Below are positions 57,506 to 64,000 of a stretch of DNA of 64,000 bases, piece by piece. The position numbers and the translations under genes are program-made. The stretch is from Aeromonas fluvialis (GTDB taxonomy: Bacteria > Pseudomonadota > Gammaproteobacteria > Enterobacterales > Aeromonadaceae): the NCBI RefSeq assembly GCF_000819885.1, contig NZ_CDBO01000059.1, positions 54,557 through 118,556 on the forward strand, written 5' to 3'. The notes under the pieces were generated by a model. The model saw nothing but the letters and a program-made list of their open reading frames with translations, was not told the DNA's origin and did not search any database. Positions within the stretch are counted from its first letter, which is position 1, and each line of letters opens with the position of its first letter.

Positions 57506-58575
57506 TGCTCGCTCTCTTTGCTGGTGCTCTCTTTGCCGATGCTCTCTTTCCCTAAAATGGGGGCTGCTTTTTCGGCCGCCTGTTTGGCATCGAACGCCTC
57601 GTAAGCCTGCACGATGCGGGCTACCACCGGATGGCGGACCACGTCTTTGGACTCGAAGAAGTTGAACGACAGACCATCGACCCCTTGCAGCACCTCCAGC
57701 GCGTGGCGCAGGCCGGATTTGGCATTGCGCGGCAGGTCTACCTGAGTGATGTCGCCGGTGACCACTGCCTTGGAGTTGAAGCCGATGCGGGTCAGGAACA
57801 TCTTCATCTGTTCGGTGGTGGTGTTCTGTGCTTCATCGAGAATGATGAACGCATCGTTGAGAGTGCGGCCGCGCATATAGGCGAGCGGCGCGACTTCGAT
57901 GATGTTGCGCTCCATCAGCTTCTCCACCCGCTCAAAGCCCAGCATTTCGAACAGGGCATCGTAGAGCGGGCGCAGGTAGGGGTCCACCTTCTGGGAGAGA
58001 TCGCCGGGCAGGAAGCCCAGTTTCTCGCCCGCTTCCACCGCCGGGCGGGTCAGCAGAATGCGGCGGATCTCCTGACGCTCCAGGGCATCCACCGCCGCTG
58101 CGACAGCCAGATAGGTCTTTCCGGTACCGGCGGGGCCTATGCCGAAGCAGATGTCGTGGCGCACGATATTGGCGATGTACTGGGCCTGATTGGGGCTGCG
58201 TGGCTTGATGAGACCGCGCTTGGTCTTGACCGTCACCTCCTTGCCGTAGGGGATGCTCGGTGCCGGTTCCTCATCCTGCTCCAGCACCCGCGACTCCTGA
58301 ATGGCCAGATGCACCATGTCGGGAGTGATGTCGGTCACCTTGCCACCCTTGAGGGGCTGGGTGTCCACATAGAGGTGCTTGAGGATGACGGCGGCGACAT
58401 CCAGCTGGGCCGGTTTGCCCACCAGCTGGAAGTGGCTGTCACGGTAGCTGATCTCGACGCCGAGGCGGCGCTCCAGCTGCTTGATGTTGTCATCGAAGGG
58501 GCCGCACAGGCTGGCAAGGCGCTGGTTATCGGCGGGCTCCAGATGCAGATTCAGGGTCGAGAGGTGTCGGCTCAC
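57502..58575 (-). CDS. ybeZ: PhoH-like NTPase YbeZ
   Basis: 357 residues from GTG 58575. [14 protein letters not shown] is the Walker A motif (about 145) and [12 protein letters not shown] the Walker B motif. The short N-terminal region resembles a KH-type RNA-binding fold. YbeZ is a PhoH-family ATPase that interacts with YbeY and ribosomal proteins in E. coli. It follows miaB after about 55 bp and precedes ybeY. Confidence 0.96.
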   Translation of the reverse strand: MSRHLSTLNLHLEPADNQRLASLCGPFDDNIKQLERRLGVEISYRDSHFQLVGKPAQLDVAAVILKHLYVDTQPLKGGKVTDITPDMVHLAIQESRVLEQDEEPAPSIPYGKEVTVKTKRGLIKPRSPNQAQYIANIVRHDICFGIGPAGTGKTYLAVAAAVDALERQEIRRILLTRPAVEAGEKLGFLPGDLSQKVDPYLRPLYDALFEMLGFERVEKLMERNIIEVAPLAYMRGRTLNDAFIILDEAQNTTTEQMKMFLTRIGFNSKAVVTGDITQVDLPRNAKSGLRHALEVLQGVDGLSFNFFESKDVVRHPVVARIVQAYEAFDAKQAAEKAAPILGKESIGKESTSKESEQ

Positions 58576-58629
58576 AATATCCTCGTCTCAAGGCGCTCCC
58601 CATCCGATTGGCGAATGGGGAGGGGGAGA

Positions 58630-60063
58630 TTAATGGGGGGTGAAAGCAGCCACGCCCAGCTCGTCCGGCACATTGTCGGGACGTCGGGCCAGGATCTCGC
58701 TCGGGGCGGTGGCGATGCGCAGCTTCATCTCGCTCTCGCCGCGGATGAATTTGCCGCGCAGGGAGTTGGGACGCACCTCGGTGATCTCTACATCGGCAAA
58801 GCCACCGATCAGGGTGTGCGGACCTTCAAAGTTGACCACCCGGTTGTTCTCGGTGCGGCCACACAGTTGCATCGGATCGAGTTTGGAGGGCCCCTCAACC
58901 AGGATGCGCTGGGTGGTGCCCAGCATGGCGCGGCCAATCTGCATCACATGGTTGTTGATGGCGTGTTGCAGACGGGCCAGACGGGCTTTTTTCACCTCCA
59001 TATCGACATCATCGGGCATATCGGCGGCCGGTGTTCCGGGGCGCGGGCTGAAGATGAAGCTGAAGCTCATGTCGAAACCCACATCCTCGATCAGCTGCAT
59101 GGTGGCCTCGAAATCCTCATCGGTTTCGTTCGGGAAGCCGACGATGAAGTCGGAACTGATGGTGATGTCTGGACGGGCGGCACGCAGACGACGGATCTTG
59201 GATTTGTACTCCAGGATGGTGTGCGGGCGCTTCATCATGGTCAGGATGCGGTCGGAGCCACTTTGCACCGGCAGGTGCAGGAAGCTGACCACTTCCGGGG
59301 TGTCCTTGTAGACTTCGATGATGTCGTCGGTGAACTCGATGGGGTGGCTGGTGGTGTAGCGAATGCGATCGATACCGTCGATGGCGGCCACCAGACGCAG
59401 CAGCTCGGCGAAGGTGCAGATGCCGTCATCAAAGGTCGGGCCACGGTAGGCGTTGACGTTCTGACCGAGCAGGTTCACTTCGCGCACGCCCTGCTGGGCG
59501 AGCTGGGCGATTTCATAGAGCACGTCGTCGAGCGGACGGCTCACCTCTTCACCGCGGGTGTAGGGCACCACGCAGTAAGTACAGTATTTGGAGCACCCTT
59601 CCATGATGGAGACAAAGGCGGTCGCCCCTTCGGCACGTGGTTCGGGCAGGCGGTCAAACTTCTCGATCTCGGGGAAGCTGACATCCACCTGGGCGCCACG
59701 TCCCTCCTGAACCTGCTTGATCATCACCGGCAGGCGGTGCAGGGTCTGTGGGCCGAACACGATATCCACATAGGGGGCTCGGCTGCGAATGGCATCGCCC
59801 TCCTGGGAGGCTACGCAACCACCCACGCCGATCACCAGACCGGGCTTGTTTGCCTTGAGCTTTTTCCAGCGGCCCAACTGGTGGAACACCTTCTCCTGTG
59901 CCTTTTCGCGGATGGAGCAGGTGTTGAGCAGCAGCACATCTGCCTCTTCCGGCTCCTCGGTAAGGATGTAGCCATTGCTGGCATCCAGCAGGTCGGCCAT
60001 CTTGGACGAGTCATACTCGTTCATCTGGCAGCCCCAGGTTTTAATGTGAAGTTTCTTGCTCAT
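58630..60063 (-). CDS. miaB: tRNA-2-methylthio-N6-dimethylallyladenosine synthase MiaB
   Basis: 477 residues. The N-terminal domain has [17 protein letters not shown] with the first auxiliary-cluster cysteine. The radical-SAM motif is [18 protein letters not shown] (CxxxCxxC, about 157-164), and a C-terminal TRAM domain follows (from about 385). It methylthiolates i6A37 of tRNAs that read UNN codons. It is the first gene of the leftward miaB-ybeZ-ybeY-corC-lnt run, divergent from ubiF. Confidence 0.97.
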   Translation of the reverse strand: MSKKLHIKTWGCQMNEYDSSKMADLLDASNGYILTEEPEEADVLLLNTCSIREKAQEKVFHQLGRWKKLKANKPGLVIGVGGCVASQEGDAIRSRAPYVDIVFGPQTLHRLPVMIKQVQEGRGAQVDVSFPEIEKFDRLPEPRAEGATAFVSIMEGCSKYCTYCVVPYTRGEEVSRPLDDVLYEIAQLAQQGVREVNLLGQNVNAYRGPTFDDGICTFAELLRLVAAIDGIDRIRYTTSHPIEFTDDIIEVYKDTPEVVSFLHLPVQSGSDRILTMMKRPHTILEYKSKIRRLRAARPDITISSDFIVGFPNETDEDFEATMQLIEDVGFDMSFSFIFSPRPGTPAADMPDDVDMEVKKARLARLQHAINNHVMQIGRAMLGTTQRILVEGPSKLDPMQLCGRTENNRVVNFEGPHTLIGGFADVEITEVRPNSLRGKFIRGESEMKLRIATAPSEILARRPDNVPDELGVAAFTPH

Positions 60064-60326
60064 TGCTACTCTTGACTGGTTTTGAATTTGGCATGGTCAA
60101 AGGACCGGGCATTTTACTCCGCAATCGTGAGACTGCCTAGCGAATATCCAGTTCGGCCCCGTTGCCAGCGGATGCGCCATGAGCGGGAAAAATCGTCTTT
60201 CTCCTTGATTTGACGCAGCAATTCACCATTCCCTTCACTGTTTATCCCGCCCCCTTGCGCTATCATGCAGCCATCCGGTTCACGTTCGGACGCAGTCGCC
60301 GGACGCACCCTTTCAGGAATACATTT

Positions 60327-61490
60327 ATGGAACAGTGTGATATCGCCATCATCGGCGCCGGCATGGTGGGCGCAGCTACCGCCTGCCTGTTGGCGGCCCA
60401 GGGGCTCTCGGTACGGGTTATCGAAACCCGACTGCCGGAGCAATTCGCGCCAGAGCAGCCGCTGGATCTGCGGGTCTCCGCCATCAGTCAGGCCTCGGTG
60501 GCACTGCTCGAGCAGGCTGGCGCCTGGCAACCTATTCAGCAGATGCGGCTGTGCCCCTATCGTCGGCTGGAAACCTGGGAGCTGGACGGTTTTGCCACCC
60601 GCTTCAACGCGGCCGATCTCGGCCTGCCCCAGCTTGGCTACATCATCGAAAACCGGTTGGTGCAGCTCGCCCTGCTCAAGCGGATGGAAGATTTCCCCAA
60701 CATCCAGACCCACACCCCGGCGGCTGTGATGAGCCTGCGCCAGAGTGCAGATGAAGCTGTGCTGACTCTCAACGATGGCAGCGAGCTGACCGCCCGCTGG
60801 GTGCTAGCCTGCGACGGCGCCGAATCCCACACCCGCACATTGGCCGGTATTGGCGTGTCGCGCTTCGAGTACCGCCAGCACTGCATGCTGATCAATATCG
60901 ATACCGCATTTGCCCAGGAGGATATCACCTGGCAGCAGTTCACCCCGAGCGGCCCGCGCGCTTTCTTGCCGCTGCCAGGCCAGCACGGCTCCCTGGTGTG
61001 GTATGACAGCCCGGCCCGCATTCGGGCACTGGCTGCCATGAGCAACGAGGCGCTGGCCGCCGAGGTGCGCCGCCACTTTCCGGCTCGTCTTGGTGATTTT
61101 ACCGTCACCGGCAAGGGGAGCTTCCCGCTGGTGCGTCGCCACGCCAACGACTATCACGCCGGTCGGGTGGTGCTGCTCGGTGATGCCGCCCACACCATCA
61201 ATCCGCTGGCGGGGCAGGGGGTCAATCTTGGCTTCAAGGATGTGGCCTGCTGGGTTGATCTGCTGCACAGCGCTGGTGCCGACTGGCATCAGCTGGCGTT
61301 GGCCGGGCGTTATGAGCGTCGTCGTCGCCCCGACAACCTGCTGATGCAGTCGGGGATGGATCTCTTTTACGGTGCGTTCAGCAACGACATCGGGCCGCTC
61401 AAACTGGCCCGTAATCTGGCCCTCAATCTGGCAGACAAGGCGGGCCCGCTCAAGGAGATGGCGCTGCGCTATGCACTGGGGCTGGTTTGA
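60327..61490 (+). CDS. ubiF: 3-demethoxyubiquinol 3-hydroxylase (UbiF-type flavin monooxygenase)
   Basis: 387 residues from ATG 60327. DIAIIGAGMVGAATACLLA is the FAD-binding start. DLRVSAISQASVALLEQAGAW is typical of the UbiH/UbiF/VisC group, and LLGDAAHTINPLAGQGVNLG is the second FAD/NADPH motif (about 285). It hydroxylates the ubiquinone ring. UbiF is chosen over UbiH because it lies divergent to miaB, as in E. coli. The longer frame upstream to 60210 is non-conserved. Confidence 0.93.
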   Translation: MEQCDIAIIGAGMVGAATACLLAAQGLSVRVIETRLPEQFAPEQPLDLRVSAISQASVALLEQAGAWQPIQQMRLCPYRRLETWELDGFATRFNAADLGLPQLGYIIENRLVQLALLKRMEDFPNIQTHTPAAVMSLRQSADEAVLTLNDGSELTARWVLACDGAESHTRTLAGIGVSRFEYRQHCMLINIDTAFAQEDITWQQFTPSGPRAFLPLPGQHGSLVWYDSPARIRALAAMSNEALAAEVRRHFPARLGDFTVTGKGSFPLVRRHANDYHAGRVVLLGDAAHTINPLAGQGVNLGFKDVACWVDLLHSAGADWHQLALAGRYERRRRPDNLLMQSGMDLFYGAFSNDIGPLKLARNLALNLADKAGPLKEMALRYALGLV

Positions 61491-61539
61491 CAGGTAGAAA
61501 CCAGATAGCACGGGCTGAATTCGCGAAGGAGCAAAGGTG

Positions 61540-62106
61540 ATGAACAAGGCACTGCTGGTGATCGATTTTATCAACGATATTGCCCATCCCGACGGGCGTA
61601 TCGCTGCCTCCGCAGCCCATGTGCTGGAGCAGGATGCCATCGCGCATGCCAATCAGGCGCTGGCCCATGCCCGAACCCACGGCTGGCTGGTGGTGCTGAT
61701 CAAGGTAGGCTTCGATGGCGGCTATCAGCTGCAGCCCAAGGGATCCCCCATGTTTGGTCGGGCCCACCAGTTCGGGGCGCTGTCGCTTAGCGACCCGGGC
61801 ACCGACTTTCACCCCGACCTCGACGTCCAGCCCGGTGATCTGGTGCTGGCCAAGCCCAGGGTCAGCCCCTTTTACGGGACTGCGCTGGAGCCTGCGCTGC
61901 GGGCCAATCACATCGATCACCTCTATCTGTGCGGGGTAAGCACCAGCTGGGCCATTCAGGCGGCAGCGAGGGATGGTCATGACAGGGACTATGCCATCAC
62001 CATTCTGGAGGATGCCTGCGCCGCCGCAGATGCTACCGAGCATCGCACCTCGCTGCTGATGCTGGGTCGCATCGCCGAGATTATCAAGGTGTCCCAGCTG
62101 GTCTGA
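61540..62106 (+). CDS. Isochorismatase-fold hydrolase lacking the usual catalytic cysteine
   Basis: 188 residues from ATG 61540, preceded by AAGGAG; GTG 61537 is adjacent. LLVIDFINDIAHPDG supplies the conserved catalytic Asp, and LAKPRVSPFYGT the lysine. The third position, normally Cys in GxxTxxCV of nicotinamidase-like enzymes, is Ala here (GVSTSWAIQAAARD). EntB/PhzD-type isochorismatases also lack the Cys, so the protein may cleave an enol ether-like substrate or be non-catalytic. It follows ubiF after 49 bp. Substrate unknown. Confidence 0.85.
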   Translation: MNKALLVIDFINDIAHPDGRIAASAAHVLEQDAIAHANQALAHARTHGWLVVLIKVGFDGGYQLQPKGSPMFGRAHQFGALSLSDPGTDFHPDLDVQPGDLVLAKPRVSPFYGTALEPALRANHIDHLYLCGVSTSWAIQAAARDGHDRDYAITILEDACAAADATEHRTSLLMLGRIAEIIKVSQLV

Positions 62107-62161
62107 GCCCCAGCACAGGTTGCACCCGATCACCGTTTTTATCCGATGCCCCGTAAACCCT

Positions 62162-62175
62162 CGCCCAATCGGGCG
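62162..62175. repeat. Small hairpin near the IS200/IS605-like remnant end
   Basis: CGCCC and GGGCG pair around an AATC loop, 16 bp beyond the transposase stop codon. IS200/IS605 elements carry such subterminal hairpins in place of terminal inverted repeats. Confidence 0.5.
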
Positions 62176-62190
62176 GTGATAAAAGGGGAG

Positions 62191-62335
62191 CTAATCGGGT
62201 GTGTTCTGCGAGGCCACATACGCCTTGAGCGTTTCGATAGTGGCCCCGCCAGCACTGCAAGCAAAGTAAGAGTGCGACCACAGCACCCCGCTTCGGGGGT
62301 TTACCAGTGTCGCGAGGTCGAACCGCAGCCTAAAC
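62191..62335 (-). mobile_element. IS200/IS605-family transposase (TnpA-like) C-terminal fragment
   Basis: On the minus strand the last 45 or so codons read LRFDLATLVNPRSGVLWSHS then YFACSAGGATIETLKAYV and end ASQNTPD. This is the C-terminal pattern of Y1 (HUH) transposases of the IS200/IS605 group (LWS-x-SYF followed by GGA and the final helix). The catalytic N-terminal region is absent; the upstream sequence switches to another element near 62335. It is inactive. Confidence 0.65.
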
Positions 62336-62521
62336 AGCCTCATCGGGTTGCAGCGAGGCAGCCCAACTTGCCAGTTCGCAGGGATCCGCCTTGAACGCAC
62401 CAAACTGATGCTGCTCGATATGCACCGAGCCGTCGGTTTGCTCAATTAAAGCACAAGCGGTGATCTGGGCCTGATGAATATCGAGACCGATAACTCGCTT
62501 GAACAGAGCAGTCAGTTCCAT
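62330..62521 (-). mobile_element. IS110-family transposase N-terminal fragment
   Basis: From ATG 62521 on the minus strand the frame reads MELTALFKRVIGLDIHQAQI then TACALIEQTDGS, the start of IS110-family (DEDD) transposases with the first catalytic Asp in GLDIH. It stops after 63 codons at DEAV, just where family members continue into the next conserved block, because the sequence joins the IS200-like fragment. Truncated and inactive. Confidence 0.72.
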
Positions 62522-63090
62522 AGTGCCTCCTGTCGATCTAGACTCACAGACAGAGGGTGGAGGGTGCAGAACAGAATGAGCCTGAGGGAGAATGTCGCCG
62601 ACGGCCGTTTTAGCGTGCGCTCTCGAAGGAAGCAATCCGGGGTGCGAGTCTGTTCAGCGGGCCACGTTAGGGGCTGGGTTTAACCACTAAAAGTGTTGAC
62701 GGTCTTAACCCACCACCCTCTGCTTCAAGTCTCTTTCATCATCAGGGGGGGCGCCAGTGACCATGATCGTTAGCCCCGTATCGTTGGCTGACCCGTTGCA
62801 AGCGGGACGCTACGTTGCTGCACGACGGCCAGCATAAAAGGGTAGAGCAAATCGGGCGCAGCCTACCCACAACATTGATTGGCCCAGAGTCAATCAAGGG
62901 GAAGCAGGGCTTTCTGTTTGTCGGTGAAGCGCAGGTTGCCCTGCAACGAAAATCGGAAGAGCACATGACGGCCGAGCAGCCAAAGTCGCGGCTGGTCTTG
63001 AGCCAAGTCGTGGATGGGGGTTACTTCTCTACGATTGGCTCATTGGTTACTCGATGTACGGCTTGCCATTTCTCTTTCAGGAGCATGCTC

Positions 63091-63987
63091 ATGGCGGATG
63101 ACTTTCAGGGCTCACCATTGTACTTCTCTGGACGGCCAGATTATCTGGCAGCCTTGCTGAACTCGCTAGAAGCGCAGATCGCGGTGATTGATCGGGATGG
63201 CGTGATCCACTATACCAACCTCGCCTGGAACCGCTTTGCCGAGCAAAACGGCATGCCAAAAGGGTATGACTGGCTGGGGATCAATTACCTGAGTGCATGC
63301 GACAACGCCGCCGAGCCGCAGGTGATGATGGCGGCAGCGGAGATCCGCCGGGTATTGTGTGGTGAGCAGGATCACTTTTCTCTGGAGTATGCCTGCCACA
63401 GTCCCGATATCCAGCGCTGGTTTATGATGCGTGTTACTCCGATGATGGGGGACAGTGGCGATTTTTATGCCATCACCCATCTCAATATCACGGAACGCAA
63501 GTTGCTGGAGCTGGAGGTGAGCCACCTTTCCCTGCACGATCCGTTGACCGGTTTGGCCAACCGGCGCCTGTTTAACACTTTTCTGCAAAACGAGTGGTGC
63601 CGCAGCATGCGCGAGCGGACTCCCATCTCCTTCCTCATGCTCGATCTGGATAACTTCAAGGGGTGTAACGATCACTACGGCCATCAGGTGGGTGATGAGC
63701 TCTTGCGGCAAGTGGGTCAGCTGCTCAGCGCCTGCTGTCAGCGACCAACGGATCTGCCAAGCCGGTTCGGGGGCGATGAATTTGCGGTGGTCCTCGGCAA
63801 TACCGACAATGAGTCCGCTTTGCGGATGGGAGAGATGATTCGCCTCGGGATCAATGAGTTGTGCATCGGGGAGGTGGGGGATACACGATTCAGCGCCAGC
63901 ATCGGCATTGCGACCCTGATCCCGGAACGGGAGCAGGTTTCGGCGGATGAGCTGTTGGCTGCCGCCGACATGGCGCTCTATCTGTAA
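63091..63987 (+). CDS. Diguanylate cyclase with N-terminal PAS domain
   Basis: 298 residues from ATG 63091, which has AGGAG seven bases upstream. A PAS sensor (about 20-135: NSLEAQIAVIDRDGVIHYTN) is followed by a GGDEF domain with the active-site SRFGGDEFAVVLG (about 230) and an inhibitory RxxD site five residues before it (RPTD). It should make c-di-GMP from two GTP in the cytoplasm, with product feedback. There is no membrane segment. The open frame runs upstream to 62815 through insertion-sequence debris, which I exclude. The gene stands directly next to the IS scar. Confidence 0.92.
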   Translation: MADDFQGSPLYFSGRPDYLAALLNSLEAQIAVIDRDGVIHYTNLAWNRFAEQNGMPKGYDWLGINYLSACDNAAEPQVMMAAAEIRRVLCGEQDHFSLEYACHSPDIQRWFMMRVTPMMGDSGDFYAITHLNITERKLLELEVSHLSLHDPLTGLANRRLFNTFLQNEWCRSMRERTPISFLMLDLDNFKGCNDHYGHQVGDELLRQVGQLLSACCQRPTDLPSRFGGDEFAVVLGNTDNESALRMGEMIRLGINELCIGEVGDTRFSASIGIATLIPEREQVSADELLAAADMALYL

Positions 63988-64000
63988 GCGCCGTTAAATC

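Larger units (their letters stand above)
62107..63090. other. Insertion-sequence scar between the isochorismatase-fold gene and the diguanylate cyclase gene
   Basis: Nearly 1 kb without an intact gene. From left to right it holds a hairpin like an IS200/IS605 right end, a transposase C-terminal fragment, an IS110-type transposase N-terminal fragment, that element's upstream DNA, and about 300 bp (62700-63050) that may be further mobile debris but that I cannot assign. Confidence 0.65.

Noticed and set aside
57631..60075. An 814-codon rightward open frame opposite ybeZ and miaB
   Set aside because: It spans two well-recognised genes on the other strand and has a shadow-like composition rich in His, Gly and Val.
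62815..63090. An N-terminal 92-residue extension of the diguanylate cyclase
   Set aside because: It is not PAS-like or membrane-like, lies in IS-scar DNA, and a good AGGAG site precedes the ATG at 63091.

Overview
The window is GC-rich, densely packed chromosomal DNA from a gammaproteobacterium, most likely an Aeromonas species. I base this on protein sequences that resemble E. coli/Vibrio orthologues across the whole window, on gene order (leuS-lptE-holA-nadD-rsfS-rlmH-mrdA-rodA-mltB-rlpA-dacA-ybeD-lipB-lipA, cysJIH, prfB-lysS, miaB-ybeZ-ybeY-corC-lnt), and on the long-form GAPDH, YnjE-like and DUF3135/DUF2989 genes. Most of it is core housekeeping sequence. No rRNA, tRNA, CRISPR array, phage or plasmid module was seen.

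Layout. 1-3.7 kb: end of an ABC ATPase and its YbbP-like permease, then a YfcH-like epimerase. 3.9-8.1 kb: a CSS-motif EAL phosphodiesterase, an aminotransferase, trmB and yggL. 8.2-12.7 kb: glutaminase, a YnjE-like triple rhodanese, a secreted subtilase and two small envelope proteins. 12.8-16.2 kb: mog, a DUF3135 gene, a small inverted-repeat element, a split ThrE-type exporter (yjjP/yjjB) and folA. 16.3-20.6 kb: the sulfate-assimilation operon cysJIH. 20.8-23.5 kb: prfB (with its programmed frameshift) and lysS. 23.7-31.8 kb: a chemoreceptor, gltS, ansA, yeaC, a broken GAPDH gene, a DUF2989 lipoprotein and a NUDIX hydrolase. 31.9-46.4 kb: the long leftward lipoate / cell-wall elongation / leuS cluster. 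46.5-50.6 kb: ybeL, a linked TldD/TldE pair and fldB. 50.8-56 kb: xerD, mscL, recJ, lnt. 56-60 kb: corC-ybeY-ybeZ-miaB. 60.3-64 kb: ubiF, an isochorismatase-fold protein, a scar of two insertion sequences and a PAS-GGDEF diguanylate cyclase.

How the genes work together. cysJ, cysI and cysH reduce PAPS to sulfide. lipB and lipA make protein-bound lipoate. mrdA (PBP2), rodA, mltB, rlpA and dacA build and trim lateral-wall peptidoglycan. lptE and lnt serve outer-membrane biogenesis. rsfS, rlmH, ybeY, prfB, lysS and leuS serve ribosomes and translation. c-di-GMP breakdown (EAL) and synthesis (GGDEF) lie at opposite ends.

The two most notable observations are these. (1) A 185-bp element at 14082-14266 has 25-bp terminal inverted repeats (22/25 match) and a perfect 10-bp flanking direct repeat. 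It looks like a non-autonomous transposable element (MITE) in front of yjjP. (2) The long-form GAPDH gene at 28937-30232 has an intact start and ribosome binding site but two in-frame TAA codons. It also seems to lack its NAD-binding Gly motif segment and a conserved catalytic-domain stretch. Also notable: hybrid IS110/IS200-like debris at 62.1-62.7 kb, an isochorismatase-fold protein without the usual cysteine, and a linked TldD/TldE pair. I did not find a clear new multi-gene system.
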